A DNA stretch of 64,000 nucleotides from Prochlorococcus marinus (GCF_001180305.1 NZ_CVSX01000040.1:124001-188000), one strand, 5' to 3'; counted from the stretch's first letter, positions 45,919-56,605 are shown. The notes: generated by a model from the letters alone, not told the origin. Numbers and translations are program-made.

Positions 45919-47247
45919 TCAAAGTGCTCCAGAAGCCGTTGAATCAATTATTCCTCCTAGATGTGTTGTAATATTTAGAGCGCTAATAACAGGAGGCTTA
46001 TTGGGATCCTTAAAAAGGTCAATAATAGTTATTCCGCCATTACCTTGTTTTATCATCCAAATATTTGAATAATTAATCCCAAGGATATTGCAAATTAAAG
46101 TTTTATTGACTGCATCATGAGCAACCAGAAGGCATAGATCATTATCCTTTTGAGATAAACAAATTTTGTCAAAAGCTTCTACTGACCTTTTTGATACATC
46201 TTTTATAGATTCACCTTCGGGCATTTTTACTTCTTCTGGTTTATCATGCCAATTTTTTAGTAAAGCAGGCCACTTTTCTCTGATTTCTGTTTCCAATTTA
46301 CCCTCCCACAATCCATGACTAATTTCTACAAGTGAATCTATTCTTTCTATTTTTAAATCTTCTCTATTTTGAAGGATTATTTTTGCAGTCTCATAAGGTC
46401 TATGCATAGAACTTGAAAATGCCTTATTGAAAGGAATTTTTCTTAAATATTCAAAAGTCTTTCTAGCTTGATCTTTTCCGTTTTCATTTAAAGGGATATC
46501 AATTTGTCCCTGGAATCTTCCTTCTTTGTTCCAGTTAGTTTCACCATGCCTAATTAAGAATATTCTTGAATCTCCAATTTGATTTGGAATATTTTTATTC
46601 AGATGGGATGTTTGATTTAAGCATTCAATTTGGGTTTTAAAGGATTTATCTTTCCTTGAAATATTGAGTATCGAGAAAGAGGCATTTTCTAATCTTATTT
46701 TCCTAAAACCTTGCTTAGGTTTTCCTAATAACAACAGGATTAAACATCTTAGAATCGCATTATGTCCCACAACTAAAATATTTATATCCTCTTGGTCTTG
46801 ATAAGTTTTTAAAATACCTTCTAAAAAATTTGTTGCCTGATAAAACAACTCTTGAATTGGTTTATAAGTTTTATTATCATTTCTTTTTAAGATTAAATTT
46901 TCTGGATCATTTTTCCATATAGGGTAGATTGCTGGAAATTTATTTTTTATTTCATCAATTTTTAGACCAGACCATTCACCAAGATCTACCTCTAGCAAAT
47001 TATCATCAAACTCAATATTTTGTTCTTTATTGAAGGTCTTCTTGATTGTTTTTGCGGTCTCTGCGGCTCTTACAAGTGGGGAAGAATAGATTTTATTGAA
47101 GCTTATTTTTGATAATGCTTTTCCTGCTTTCAGAGCTTGTTCGTATCCTTCATCAGTTAATAATGAATCATCTGTTCTTCCTTGAATTAATCCTTTTGCG
47201 TTGAAACTGCTTAGTCCATGCCTCACTAAAACTAATCGTATAGTCAT
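45919..47247 (-). CDS. Tandem histidine-phosphatase (phosphoglycerate mutase-like) protein
   Basis: 442 aa with two copies of the histidine-phosphatase domain. Copy 1 begins LVRHGLSSFNAKGLIQGRTDDSL and ends about 220; copy 2 begins FLIRHGETNWNKEGRFQGQIDIPL at about 228 and has VAHDAVNKTLICNI. Both keep the RHG motif (catalytic His), and the second His lies in VVGHNAI and LVAHDAV. Usually annotated as phosphoglycerate mutase; fused double-domain proteins of this type are common in cyanobacteria, and substrates may differ between halves. Confidence 0.88.
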   Translation of the reverse strand: MTIRLVLVRHGLSSFNAKGLIQGRTDDSLLTDEGYEQALKAGKALSKISFNKIYSSPLVRAAETAKTIKKTFNKEQNIEFDDNLLEVDLGEWSGLKIDEIKNKFPAIYPIWKNDPENLILKRNDNKTYKPIQELFYQATNFLEGILKTYQDQEDINILVVGHNAILRCLILLLLGKPKQGFRKIRLENASFSILNISRKDKSFKTQIECLNQTSHLNKNIPNQIGDSRIFLIRHGETNWNKEGRFQGQIDIPLNENGKDQARKTFEYLRKIPFNKAFSSSMHRPYETAKIILQNREDLKIERIDSLVEISHGLWEGKLETEIREKWPALLKNWHDKPEEVKMPEGESIKDVSKRSVEAFDKICLSQKDNDLCLLVAHDAVNKTLICNILGINYSNIWMIKQGNGGITIIDLFKDPNKPPVISALNITTHLGGIIDSTASGAL

Positions 47248-47362
47248 TATATAAATTTGAAAATTAAGATAATTTAATCATCTCATGGCGTGATTAAAAT
47301 AGATATATAAATATTAGAATTTCAATGATAACTATGATTATTTTAAAACAATATAATAAGTT

Positions 47363-48724
47363 ATGATCTTTAAAAATATTTCTAAGTCAAAACTCTCTTT
47401 AGCTTTTATTTCTATAGTCATTACTTTTTTTGTATGGCAGCAAGGCTTAAGAGATAGTTTGAATAGACCATCTGTTTCATTTGATATAAGTCAAAAAGAG
47501 CAAGAAATTGCTGAATTATCGGTTCAATCAATACCTGTAAATCTTAAAAAATTTTTTATCATAAATGAACCTATTGATCAAATAAATAAATCACTCTCTG
47601 AGGTCTCATTTGATGAACTAACAGAAAGAAATAAATTAATACGAATAATTTCTTCAGAAGCAAATGATCCCATAATCTATAAAAATATATCCAAAGATTT
47701 TGAAAATAAAAACTTTAAGTTACTGATTGATGAGATAGAAAAAAAATCCATTAATAATTCATATACACCTAGTTCTGACAAATTTGATTTATATAAAGGA
47801 GATAGATTTTTATATCACCTTTTAAGCCAGAAATTTGATTTTGACGATAGTTCATTAATAACAAAATCATTTTCAAGAAAAATGTTTTTAAAAATATTAG
47901 CCATCAGACTAATACCAATTTTAACAATACTTCTTGGCTCAATCCTTGCTTTAAAAATATTGTGGACCACCATATCTTTGAAAAAGTTTGGTTGGCAAGA
48001 AACTAACTCCTTAGATTTAGAATTAATAGATATGGTTTTATTAATTGCAGGGGGGTTTGTTGTATTAGGAGAAGTTGTATCACCTTTGTTTTCTATCAGC
48101 TTAGTTGAACTTTTTTCTAAAAATATCTCCAATGAATTGACTCAATCTTTAAAAATATTCTTTGGATATCTTTTTATGGCTATTCCGCCATTGGGAATAG
48201 TTTATTATCAAATTAAATCTTTGAATGGTGAATTTACTTTTGAAAAGGATTATTTACAGTTCAATTTCGTGCCAATAAAATATTCAATTGTTCAGGGAAT
48301 AAAAGGTTGGTTAACAATAGTTCCTTTTGTTTTATTGATTTCTTTAGTTATGAATAGCCTGATCGATAATCAAAATGGTAGTAACCCTTTGCTGGAAATT
48401 GTTCTTAATAATAATAATTACTTTTCATTTTTTCTTTTATTTGTAACAACAACTTTATTAGCTCCTCTATTTGAGGAGATTATATTTCGCGGTATTTTAC
48501 TACCAACTCTTTCAAGAGATTTTGGAGTTATTTCGGGCATCGTAGTTTCAGCTTTTATTTTTGCATTAGCTCATTTAAGTTTGGGAGAAATGCCTCCATT
48601 ATTTGTGCTTGGTATTGGATTAGGAATTACAAGAATTGCTTCAGGGAGTTTGTTCTCTTCGGTGATTATGCATTCTTTATGGAATGGATTGACTTTCTTA
48701 AATTTGTTCTTATTAAGGACATAA
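47363..48724 (+). CDS. CPBP-family intramembrane protease (CAAX/Abi-like)
   Basis: 453 aa. N-terminal helix and a soluble region of about 150 residues, then five to six C-terminal helices with the CPBP motifs: FEEIIFRGILLPTL (motif 1, Glu-Glu-x3-Arg), ALAHLSLGE (motif 2 His) and MHSLWNGLTFL (motif 3, His). Likely a membrane-bound metalloprotease of unknown substrate. No bacteriocin genes are near. The extra N-terminal soluble part is unusual in length. Confidence 0.86.
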   Translation: MIFKNISKSKLSLAFISIVITFFVWQQGLRDSLNRPSVSFDISQKEQEIAELSVQSIPVNLKKFFIINEPIDQINKSLSEVSFDELTERNKLIRIISSEANDPIIYKNISKDFENKNFKLLIDEIEKKSINNSYTPSSDKFDLYKGDRFLYHLLSQKFDFDDSSLITKSFSRKMFLKILAIRLIPILTILLGSILALKILWTTISLKKFGWQETNSLDLELIDMVLLIAGGFVVLGEVVSPLFSISLVELFSKNISNELTQSLKIFFGYLFMAIPPLGIVYYQIKSLNGEFTFEKDYLQFNFVPIKYSIVQGIKGWLTIVPFVLLISLVMNSLIDNQNGSNPLLEIVLNNNNYFSFFLLFVTTTLLAPLFEEIIFRGILLPTLSRDFGVISGIVVSAFIFALAHLSLGEMPPLFVLGIGLGITRIASGSLFSSVIMHSLWNGLTFLNLFLLRT

Positions 48725-48809
48725 AGAATTTAAATTTTTACTTGCGGATCAAACGAATAGATGTTTATTTAATTAATAATACTTCTTTCATTTAAAAAAT
48801 AAATCCTAG

Positions 48810-49238
48810 ATGAAACCTTATGGGAATCAACTCAATTATAAAAAAAATATTTCATATGAAAGTAAAAAAAATTATGAAAAAATATCTACAATTAATATCA
48901 AATTTATAAATAAAATTTTCGATACAATAAATATTTCTCTCTTGGTGTTAATTTCCACTTTATTTTTCTTATCTTTTGATAGTCAAAGAAAATGGTCAAA
49001 TACATATAAAACCTTATCTAAAACAAGAGCTATCAATAATAATCTCATTGATTATATTTCTAAAATTGAGGAATTTTATATTATTGAACTTGAGTCGCTC
49101 AATTCTTACAGAAAAACTAAACCTGCAGATTTAATCTATCTAGATAAACCTGTAGAAAAAAAAGAAAGTTTATTTAAGAAGAATTTAAGTAGTTTTATTG
49201 AAGGCTTTAGTGATAGCAAATATCAAAGAGGATATTGA
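48810..49238 (+). CDS. ftsL: Probable cell-division protein FtsL
   Basis: 142 aa bitopic protein: about 37 cytoplasmic residues, one helix (about 40-56), and an ~85-residue external part. After the helix comes RKWSNTYKTLSKTRAINNN, LIDYISKIEEFYIIELESLN and YRKTKPADLIYLDKP: the Trp, heptad coiled coil, IE..(A/Y) helix and terminal D-LIYLD pattern is the FtsL layout. It overlaps ftsI by one base (TGATG). FtsL with FtsB activates FtsW-FtsI septal synthesis; FtsL proteins are poorly conserved and often missed. Could instead be another divisome subunit such as FtsB. Confidence 0.6.
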   Translation: MKPYGNQLNYKKNISYESKKNYEKISTINIKFINKIFDTINISLLVLISTLFFLSFDSQRKWSNTYKTLSKTRAINNNLIDYISKIEEFYIIELESLNSYRKTKPADLIYLDKPVEKKESLFKKNLSSFIEGFSDSKYQRGY

Positions 49239-50989
49239 TGAAAAAATACAAAAAAATTGTTCGTTTAATACCCCTTGATCAAAGAAGATTTAAATTTCTC
49301 TATATTTTTAGCTTACTATTAATATTTTGTTTGTTTGGTAGATTAGTTAAATTGCAAGTCTTTAACGCCTCTGATTTGCAAAGGAAAGCTAGATTAATCC
49401 AGTCTTCTAAAACTAACTCCTTAAAAAAAAGGAGATCAATTGTTGATAGAAATAATAGACTAATTGCTTACGATAAACCGCTCTATAAATTATGGGCCCA
49501 TCCAAAATATTTTAATTTTCCTGGGGATTCAATTAACAGAGTTCGAAGTATTGAAGAAGTTACAGAAAAATTGTCACATGTCTTGGATATCAATGATGAA
49601 ATACTCCTGAGAAAATTTAATAATAAAATGAGTGGTATCATGCTTTTGGATAAAATCTCCGAAGAAAAGGCAGAAAAGATTAAGAACCTTCAAATAAGCG
49701 GACTTGATTTGTTTAAATATTCGCAGAGATATTACCCACAAGGGGAGCTTTATTCTAATCTTGTTGGTTTTGTTAATGATGAGAATATAGCTTCAGCAGG
49801 TTTAGAGCTTCATTTAGATAATCAAATTAAAGTTTTTAATAAAAGTAATTTAATCAAAAGAGGAGGAGATGGCACTCCTCTACCGGATAATTCAGCCCCA
49901 GGTGATTTTATTTCTGATTATAAAAGTTTAGGCCTAACTATAGATTCAAAATTACAAAAAGCCTCATTCAATGCATTGTCAAAGCAAGTAAACAAATGGA
50001 AAGCAAAAAAGGGATTTGCCATAGTTATGGATGTAAATAATGGTCAAATTCTTTCCTTGGTTGCGGTCCCGTCATATGATCCAAATAAATTTTGGCAGTA
50101 TGATTCTGAACTATTTAGGGGTTGGTATTCTCAAGATTTATTTGAGCCAGGTTCAACATTTAAACCTATTAATCTTGCCTTGGCTTTAGAAGAAAAAGTA
50201 ATCCAGAAAGATGGAGTAGTTGAAGACATTGGAAAGATTAATGTTGGAGGATGGACACTTTATAATTGGGATAAAAAAGGTAATGGATATATTGACTATC
50301 CAAAAGTTTTGCAGGTTTCAAGTAATGTTGGGATGGTAAAAATAATGCAAAATTTAGACTCCAAGATTTATTGGGATTGGCTAAAAAATTTAGGTATAAA
50401 TAAAAATTTAGAGACTGACTTATTTGAATCAACTGCTGGCCAACTAAAAAGAAAAGATTTATTTGTAAATCAATCAATTGAGTCTGCTGTAACTTCTTTT
50501 GGTAAAGGTTTCTCAATCTCGCCACTTAAATTAGTTCAACTTCATGCCGCTCTAGCAAATGGTGGTTTTGAAGTGACTCCTCATGTAACTTCAACTTTCA
50601 AAGAAACATCTAATAGGTATCCAAAAAAACAATTTTTTTCACACGAGGCTTCTAAAACCGTTCTTGAATGGATGGAGAGCGTAGTTGATAAAGGTAGTGG
50701 ATCTGGAGTAAAGATAGAGGGTTATAGGATAGCTGGGAAAACGGGCACTTCTCAAAAAGCCTTAAATGGATCGTATACAAGCAAAAAAGTTTGTAGTTTT
50801 GTCGCGACCTTGCCAGTTAATGATCCAAAATATGCTGTCCTTGTTGTTGTTGATGAGCCATCTAAATCATATGCATATGGTTCGACTGTCGCAGTACCAG
50901 TTGCAAAAGAAATTATCGAGAGTTTGATAGTAATTGAAAAAATACCTCCTAAGATTAAAGATCAAGGAATGATTGTTAAAAAACCCTAA
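49238..50989 (+). CDS. ftsI: Penicillin-binding protein 2 / FtsI septal transpeptidase
   Basis: 583 aa. One N-terminal helix ([19 protein letters not shown]), PBP dimer domain ([13 protein letters not shown]), then the transpeptidase domain with the catalytic [11 protein letters not shown] (SxxK), SSNVG (SxN) and GKTGTSQKA (KTG). Cross-links septal peptidoglycan. Starts at ATG 49238, overlapping the ftsL stop by one base; an in-frame TTG one codon earlier is less likely. Confidence 0.95.
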   Translation: MKKYKKIVRLIPLDQRRFKFLYIFSLLLIFCLFGRLVKLQVFNASDLQRKARLIQSSKTNSLKKRRSIVDRNNRLIAYDKPLYKLWAHPKYFNFPGDSINRVRSIEEVTEKLSHVLDINDEILLRKFNNKMSGIMLLDKISEEKAEKIKNLQISGLDLFKYSQRYYPQGELYSNLVGFVNDENIASAGLELHLDNQIKVFNKSNLIKRGGDGTPLPDNSAPGDFISDYKSLGLTIDSKLQKASFNALSKQVNKWKAKKGFAIVMDVNNGQILSLVAVPSYDPNKFWQYDSELFRGWYSQDLFEPGSTFKPINLALALEEKVIQKDGVVEDIGKINVGGWTLYNWDKKGNGYIDYPKVLQVSSNVGMVKIMQNLDSKIYWDWLKNLGINKNLETDLFESTAGQLKRKDLFVNQSIESAVTSFGKGFSISPLKLVQLHAALANGGFEVTPHVTSTFKETSNRYPKKQFFSHEASKTVLEWMESVVDKGSGSGVKIEGYRIAGKTGTSQKALNGSYTSKKVCSFVATLPVNDPKYAVLVVVDEPSKSYAYGSTVAVPVAKEIIESLIVIEKIPPKIKDQGMIVKKP

Positions 50990-51056
50990 AATTTTACGAT
51001 TTTATAAATATTTAGTTCACTATCTGATGATTTCATCAACAATAAAGGCTAGTTTG

Positions 51057-51071
51057 TATATATATATATAT
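51057..51071 (+). repeat. TA dinucleotide run before the transaldolase gene
   Basis: Seven TA units upstream of tal, ending 13 bases before its ATG. Could serve as a -10 element of a tal promoter, or is a simple-sequence tract open to slippage. The upstream ORF extension of tal across it (from 50973) is not needed. Confidence 0.4.
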
Positions 51072-51083
51072 GATTATCTAGAC

Positions 51084-52085
51084 ATGAAATCTATTTTAGA
51101 ACAATTGTCTTCAATGACTGTTGTTGTTGCTGATACTGGAGATTTAGATTCGATAAAAAAATTTCAACCAAGGGACGCCACCACCAATCCATCGCTAATA
51201 CTTGCGGCTGCAAAGAATCCTCATTATGTAAAATTGATTGATAAAGCTTTAGAAAGTTCAGAAAATGTTTTACCTCAGGGATTCTCTGAAATTGAACTAA
51301 TTAAAGAAGCTGTAGATCAAGTTTCAGTCTTTTTTGGAAAAGAAATATTGAAAATTATTTCAGGGCGCGTATCGACAGAAGTTGATGCAAGACTGAGCTT
51401 TGACACCGAGGCTACGGTAGAAAAAGCGAGAAAATTGATCAATCTTTACAAAAATTTTGGAATTGGAAAGGCAAGAATTTTGATTAAGATTGCAGCAACT
51501 TGGGAGGGAATTAAGGCGGCTGAAATTTTGGAAAAAGAGGGAATTAAGTGCAACCTAACTTTACTTTTTAACTTCTGCCAAGCCGTAACTTGTGCTAATG
51601 CAAAGATAACTCTTATTTCCCCGTTTGTTGGCCGTATATTGGATTGGCATAAAGCAAAAACTGGTAAACCTAGTTTTGTTGGTGCTGAAGACCCTGGTGT
51701 TATTTCGGTTACACAAATTTACAAGTACTTTAAAGAAAAGGGATTCAAGACAGAAGTAATGGGAGCAAGTTTTAGGAATCTTGATGAAATAAAAGAATTA
51801 GCTGGTTGCGATCTTTTAACAATCGCACCTAAATTTCTTGAGGAACTAAAAAAAGAAAAGGGAGAGTTAATTAGAAAATTAGATGTAAGTACCCCAATAA
51901 GTAGTTCTATTGACTACGAATTTGAAGAAAAAGATTTTAGATTAAGTATGTTAGAAGATCAAATGGCGAGTGAGAAGCTTAGCGAAGGTATCACTGGATT
52001 CAGTAAGGCTATAGAAGAATTGGAAGAGCTACTACTTAAGAGGTATTCAGAAATTAAAAATCATAAATTAATTTCTGCTAACTAA
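51084..52085 (+). CDS. tal: Transaldolase
   Basis: Pentose-phosphate enzyme moving a dihydroxyacetone unit between sugar phosphates; in cyanobacteria important for oxidative pentose flow at night. 333 aa from [38 protein letters not shown] (the Schiff-base Lys is in LIKIA), GINCNLTLLF-like [11 protein letters not shown] and [11 protein letters not shown] follow in order. The open frame extends upstream through a TA repeat, but the ATG at 51084 matches family N-termini. Confidence 0.95.
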   Translation: MKSILEQLSSMTVVVADTGDLDSIKKFQPRDATTNPSLILAAAKNPHYVKLIDKALESSENVLPQGFSEIELIKEAVDQVSVFFGKEILKIISGRVSTEVDARLSFDTEATVEKARKLINLYKNFGIGKARILIKIAATWEGIKAAEILEKEGIKCNLTLLFNFCQAVTCANAKITLISPFVGRILDWHKAKTGKPSFVGAEDPGVISVTQIYKYFKEKGFKTEVMGASFRNLDEIKELAGCDLLTIAPKFLEELKKEKGELIRKLDVSTPISSSIDYEFEEKDFRLSMLEDQMASEKLSEGITGFSKAIEELEELLLKRYSEIKNHKLISAN

Positions 52086-52109
52086 ATTTTAGTTCTAATT
52101 GAGATAGAA

Positions 52110-53243
52110 TTAAGTCTCACTTTTTGTTAAAAGTCTTCTGATAACCCTTTTTGCAATATCTTCATAAGTCATTTCTCCTGATAATATTTGAGCAATACGT
52201 TTGGGTGCTGTTTTTCTTTTGACGCCTAATTTGTATCCAGTTTTTGGAAATCTATAAAATACCTGAGCTATTCTTCTCCCCCAAACCATTGATTTCCCCC
52301 AAATGTCGTTAATTTTTTTCGTATAAAGATTTAAATCATCTAGTTTTCCTGATAAGCACTGATCTATATATTTTGTAGCATAAAAACTGCTGATTAAAGA
52401 TGGTCTAATTCCTTCAGCTAAAAATGGATCACATAGGGATGCTGCATCTCCAACCGCTAAAACTTTGTCACCATTAATTGAGTGGAAGCCATTCCATATT
52501 CTCAGTTTCTTATTAATCGTTTTATAAGGAAAATCATCAAAACCGAAGCTTTTGATTACTTGTTTATTTATAGACTGATTTTCCAAGAGACCATTATTTA
52601 TAAAAGTACCTAAACCAATATTTAAGCTTTCTCTTAGGGGGAATGCCCATGCAAAACCATATTTTATAAATCCAAACTCAAATCTAACTGCATCTTTAGG
52701 TATTTCTCCTAAACCTCTCAATCTTAATGAGATTGTGTTTGCAAATTTTGGTTTTCTTGGCCCTAAATTGAAATAACTTGCCCATTTCGATTGGGACCCA
52801 TCTGCAATTACGAGAAATTCTGCAATATATTTTATTTTGTTATTGCAAGAAATTTCCCATTTATTATTTTTTTTTATGATTTTTTCTATCAATAATGGTC
52901 TCATTATCTGAACTCCATTTCTTAAGGACTCATTGAGTAATAATTGATCAAGCTTCTCTCTTTTTATAATCCAAAATGGCGATTCACCAGTCAGATCAGC
53001 AGTGACATTATCTGAGGCATTCCATCTAAATTCAACATTCTTAATTTTTGATTCTATGCAATCTTCTATATTTAAAGGAAGAAATCTTTGCATTGAAGAT
53101 GCCATCCCACCTGCACATGGTTTGAAATCTTGGGATTTTTCTTTTTCAATAATTAAAACTGAATATCCTTTCTTTGATAGGTTAAGAGCCGTGGAAGATC
53201 CTGATAAACCTCCACCAATTATCACAACGTCAAATCCTATCAA
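52110..53243 (-). CDS. Geranylgeranyl-reductase-family FAD-dependent oxidoreductase
   Basis: 377 aa. FAD loop [20 protein letters not shown] at the N-terminus, then FKPCAGGM, a GGR family mark, and [19 protein letters not shown] in the second FAD-binding segment. ChlP-like enzymes reduce geranylgeranyl to phytyl chains; other members act on related isoprenoids, and picocyanobacteria have a separate chlP, so the substrate is unclear. TTG start at 53243 overlaps the frr stop (TTGA). Confidence 0.82.
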   Translation of the reverse strand: MIGFDVVIIGGGLSGSSTALNLSKKGYSVLIIEKEKSQDFKPCAGGMASSMQRFLPLNIEDCIESKIKNVEFRWNASDNVTADLTGESPFWIIKREKLDQLLLNESLRNGVQIMRPLLIEKIIKKNNKWEISCNNKIKYIAEFLVIADGSQSKWASYFNLGPRKPKFANTISLRLRGLGEIPKDAVRFEFGFIKYGFAWAFPLRESLNIGLGTFINNGLLENQSINKQVIKSFGFDDFPYKTINKKLRIWNGFHSINGDKVLAVGDAASLCDPFLAEGIRPSLISSFYATKYIDQCLSGKLDDLNLYTKKINDIWGKSMVWGRRIAQVFYRFPKTGYKLGVKRKTAPKRIAQILSGEMTYEDIAKRVIRRLLTKSET

Positions 53244-53788
53244 ACTTTTAGAATTTCCTTCTCTTTCTCAGATAATTTAGTTTCTATTAAAGCAATATAT
53301 TTATCAGTAATTTTCTGAATTTCAGATTGATTATCTCTCGATTCGTCAATAGAAATTAGGCCATCTTTTTCTTCTTTTTTTTCTTTATCAACAGCATCTC
53401 TTCTGATATTTCTCAAAGCTACTTTCCCTTCCTCTGCATATTTAGAGGCTAATTTACAAAATTCTTTTCTTCTTTCTTCTGTTAAAGGAGGAACATTTAT
53501 TCTTATTACTTTCCCATCATTATTTGGAGTAATACCCAAATCACTCATAGAAATAGATTTCTCTATCGCTTGTAAACATGAAATATCGAAAGGTTGTATT
53601 GAAATTGTTTGTGAATCAACAGTGCTTATACTGGCAAGCGATTTGATTGGTGTTTCTGCTCCATAGTACTCAACACTTACTCTATCTAACAAGGAAGCAT
53701 TAGCTCTACCTGTCCTAATTGTATTAAAGTTTCTTTGCGTGGCTTCAACACTTTTATTCATATTTTCTTGAATTTCTTTTTCTTTCAT
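53240..53788 (-). CDS. frr: Ribosome recycling factor
   Basis: Splits post-termination ribosomes with EF-G. 182 aa, [19 protein letters not shown] at the N-terminus and [33 protein letters not shown] are signature segments of the three-helix bundle. 22 bases downstream of pyrH on the same strand; the pyrH-frr pair is widespread in bacteria. Confidence 0.97.
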   Translation of the reverse strand: MKEKEIQENMNKSVEATQRNFNTIRTGRANASLLDRVSVEYYGAETPIKSLASISTVDSQTISIQPFDISCLQAIEKSISMSDLGITPNNDGKVIRINVPPLTEERRKEFCKLASKYAEEGKVALRNIRRDAVDKEKKEEKDGLISIDESRDNQSEIQKITDKYIALIETKLSEKEKEILKV

Positions 53789-53810
53789 AATTAAAAAAAT
53801 TAAATGATCT

Positions 53811-54515
53811 TTAACTAATTAAAGAGCCTATTGGCTCACCAGCAACAGCTTTAGAAATGTTCCCTTTTTTGAATATATCAAAAACCATAATTGGGATATT
53901 ATTATCTTTGCAAAGTGCAATCGCAGTACTGTCCATTACTGCAATTTCATCACTAAGAACTTGTTGATAACTGAGAGAGGAATATTTTTTTGCATCTTTA
54001 AATTGATTAGGATCACAATCATATACTCCATCAACTTTAGTAGCCTTCATAACAACTTCAGCGTTTATCTCTGCTGCTCTCAATGCTGCCGTAGTATCAG
54101 TTGTAAAAAATGGATTCCCGCATCCACCTCCGAAAACTACAACTCTACCTTTTTCTAGGTGCCTCATAGCTCTTCTTCTGATGTAAGGCTCAGCAATTTC
54201 CTGCATTTCGATTGCTGTTTGCACTCTGGTCGCAACTCCTACTCTCTCAAGACCATCTTGAAGTGAAATTGCGTTCATTACTGTTGCTAGCATCCCAACA
54301 TAATCAGCCGTCGCTCGATCCATTCCGTCTGCAGATCCTTTTAGCCCCCTAAAAATGTTTCCACCACCAACAACTATTGCAAGTTGTACATTATTTTCGA
54401 CTACTTTTGAAACATCCTCTGCAATTGACTGAACTATAGCAGGATCGATACCATAAGGTTTTTCACCCATTAGTGCTTCGCCACTAAGTTTTAAGAGAAC
54501 TCTTTTGTAAGTCAT
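53811..54515 (-). CDS. pyrH: UMP kinase
   Basis: Phosphorylates UMP to UDP; hexameric, GTP-activated in many bacteria. 234 aa of the amino-acid-kinase fold: [45 protein letters not shown] and [21 protein letters not shown]. First gene of the pyrH-frr-ggr run; the 127 bases upstream hold an imperfect long hairpin. Confidence 0.97.
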   Translation of the reverse strand: MTYKRVLLKLSGEALMGEKPYGIDPAIVQSIAEDVSKVVENNVQLAIVVGGGNIFRGLKGSADGMDRATADYVGMLATVMNAISLQDGLERVGVATRVQTAIEMQEIAEPYIRRRAMRHLEKGRVVVFGGGCGNPFFTTDTTAALRAAEINAEVVMKATKVDGVYDCDPNQFKDAKKYSSLSYQQVLSDEIAVMDSTAIALCKDNNIPIMVFDIFKKGNISKAVAGEPIGSLIS

Positions 54516-54532
54516 TCAATAATCGTACTTTT

Positions 54533-54591
54533 AAGACCTTAGCAAGTAAATGTGCCAAATTTATTTTTTGTTCTGATATTGCTTGCGTCTT
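54533..54591 (-). repeat. Imperfect long inverted repeat upstream of pyrH
   Basis: AAGAC (54533) and GCAAG (54542) pair with CTTGC (54582) and GTCTT (54587): ten base pairs interrupted by a one-sided 4-base bulge, loop about 35 bases. It lies 18 bases before the pyrH start, in its probable leader. No T-run; not a clear terminator. Confidence 0.3.
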
Positions 54592-54642
54592 TAAACATTT
54601 CTAAACTTGCCTAAATAAAATTCAAATAAAAATTTACTACAA

Positions 54643-55335
54643 CTAAAATTCAACACACTTTTGTGCTTTTATTCCTTGTTCTTTAAAAGGATGTCTTATT
54701 AGTTTCATTTCTGTAACTAGATCAGCATATTTGATGATTAAATCAGATGCACCCCTTCCAGTTAAAACAATATGATTTTTTCTATTATTTGAGCTTTTTA
54801 AAAAAGTGATTATTTCTTCGGGTGCAAGATAACCAAGTTTTGTCGCAATATTAATTTCATCAAGAATGATAAGTTTATAAGATTCGTTTTGTATGTATTT
54901 TTTGGCTAGTTGCCAAGCCTCTTGAACTAATTGTTCATCTCTTATTCTGTCTTGTGTTTCCCAAGTAAAACCTTCTCCTAATGAATGCCAAGATATGTTT
55001 GAAGACAAATTTTTAAGTGCTTTTTCTTCTCCAGTAGTCCAGCCTCCCTTTATAAATTGAATGATTGCTACTTTATAGCCATGCCCTATCGTTCTTAAAG
55101 CCATTCCTAGAGCAGCAGTCGTTTTACCCTTGCCATTCCCCGTAAAAATAATCAATAATCCTTTTTTTGTTTTTCTAATTTGAAGTCTTTCGGCTTGAAT
55201 ATCTTTTCTTTTCTGCATTCTTTTTTTATATAAGATCTCATCACTCTCTGGTGATAGTTTGCCTCCCATTCCCAATTTATTTGCTTGATTATCGAGGTTG
55301 AATATTTTCTCGGAAGATGAAGGTTTTTCCCGCAT
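54643..55335 (-). CDS. cobO: Cob(I)alamin adenosyltransferase, CobO/BtuR type
   Basis: Attaches the 5'-deoxyadenosyl group to cobalt in B12. 230 aa; P-loop FTGNGKGKTTAALGMALR and IQFIKGGWTTGEE, LIILDEINIATKLGYL and HIVLTGRGASDLI are the family marks. Together with cobM and cobK it shows a B12-producing cell. 35 bases downstream of the recombinase gene on the same strand. Confidence 0.95.
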   Translation of the reverse strand: MREKPSSSEKIFNLDNQANKLGMGGKLSPESDEILYKKRMQKRKDIQAERLQIRKTKKGLLIIFTGNGKGKTTAALGMALRTIGHGYKVAIIQFIKGGWTTGEEKALKNLSSNISWHSLGEGFTWETQDRIRDEQLVQEAWQLAKKYIQNESYKLIILDEINIATKLGYLAPEEIITFLKSSNNRKNHIVLTGRGASDLIIKYADLVTEMKLIRHPFKEQGIKAQKCVEF

Positions 55336-55370
55336 ATAACTCTAGATTTTTATTTAATTATTATAGTTCT

Positions 55371-56540
55371 TTAAGTATTTTTAGCCCTCTTAACCTTTAA
55401 AAGTGCATTATTAACTGCCTGTTGTTGATCTCTTTTAGTAATCCAGTGGTGATAAGTTTGAGTATGAAGACTGACTGAATGTCCCATCATTCTTGCAGCA
55501 ACAGTATCTGGTAAATCATAAAAAATTGTTCTCACCGCCCAAGCATGCCTGAGGTCATAAGGTTTTATTTGTAAAGAGTAACGTTTAAACTGATCTGTAA
55601 TTTTTTTTCCAATATTTTGTAAGGTTGTGATTTTCAGGTCTCTATTAATATTTGGTAGTAATTCTGGATTTTCACCAAGTTTTAATAATTCGAACTTTTC
55701 CACCCATTCAGGATGAAATGGCCAAACTTGATGTTCTCCAGTTTTCGTAGTAGGTAAAACTCTAATAATTTTATCCCCAAAATTAGTTAGGGAACTTAAA
55801 TCACAAAAAAATACTTCATGATTCCTTAATCCATATGTAGCCATCAAACCAAAAACAAATTTCCAAGATTTGTTTGGTATCATTTCCCAAAGTTTTTCGA
55901 TTAATTCGTCTGTGGGGAGATCCCTAAATCCTGCTTTGTTTAGACCATATCCTCTAGAATTTAATTTCCAATCTTCTGGTAGTTGAATTTCCAAAAACTT
56001 AGCCAAAACACTGAGAGAAGTAGCGCATTGTTTTCTACTTCTGCTACCTTCCCTGTAACTTTCAAGTGTTTTTTGAAATATTTTTTCTAAAGCTTCATTT
56101 TCGTGATCATTATAAACATCTAGGATTCTTTTCAAATACGGTTTGTAAGAACTTCTCCAAGTGGTTTTTCTTGTGCTGGTTCGAAAATCACTTTTGTTTT
56201 CTTTAAAAAAAAATTCCTCAAATTGATTTAGTCTATTTGGGAATTCAAAACCATCTTTTATTTGCTTTTTATAAGGGTTGCTTATCCAATTAATCCAATC
56301 AAATTGGTTCAATTCCAATTGCAAATTGATTAATTGTAATTTTTTTTTGGCCTCTTCTAATCCAGAAATATCAGCCTTTAAACCAAGAGATATTCTTTGA
56401 ATTTTAAAGTTATTTTTATCTTCTTTGGAGGGTAGTGAACCACGAATATTTAATTTCTCTCCTCTTTTCTCAATTTTAAGCTTACTGCCCTGAGTAGCAA
56501 ATTTATCATTAACATTATTAATTTCCTGAATTAAGTTCAT
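55371..56540 (-). CDS. Tyrosine recombinase / phage-type integrase
   Basis: 389 aa with a C-terminal catalytic domain: first Arg in YGLRNHEVFF, a Lys in TTKTGEHQVWP, Arg in KPYDLRHAWAVR (Tyr takes the place of the usual first His of HxxR), His in MMGHSVSLH, and the nucleophile Tyr in TQTYHHW. The N-terminal 180 residues are Lys-rich and may form the arm/core DNA-binding part. No prophage genes, att repeats or tRNA borders seen around it. It looks like a resident gene in the core genome between cobO and hemH. Confidence 0.87.
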   Translation of the reverse strand: MNLIQEINNVNDKFATQGSKLKIEKRGEKLNIRGSLPSKEDKNNFKIQRISLGLKADISGLEEAKKKLQLINLQLELNQFDWINWISNPYKKQIKDGFEFPNRLNQFEEFFFKENKSDFRTSTRKTTWRSSYKPYLKRILDVYNDHENEALEKIFQKTLESYREGSRSRKQCATSLSVLAKFLEIQLPEDWKLNSRGYGLNKAGFRDLPTDELIEKLWEMIPNKSWKFVFGLMATYGLRNHEVFFCDLSSLTNFGDKIIRVLPTTKTGEHQVWPFHPEWVEKFELLKLGENPELLPNINRDLKITTLQNIGKKITDQFKRYSLQIKPYDLRHAWAVRTIFYDLPDTVAARMMGHSVSLHTQTYHHWITKRDQQQAVNNALLKVKRAKNT

Positions 56541-56605
56541 TTACTTATATAATTGACCATATGATGACGTTTTTAATGTTGATTTTCAATCTTCATAATT
56601 TTTAA

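Noticed and set aside
50973..51083. 37-residue N-terminal extension of transaldolase
   Set aside because: It crosses a TA repeat, overlaps the ftsI end and has no family counterpart; ATG 51084 matches the family start.
55371..56540. Prophage or genomic island suggested by the integrase
   Set aside because: All neighbours are core metabolic genes; no phage structural genes, tRNA-end duplications or base-composition shift were seen.
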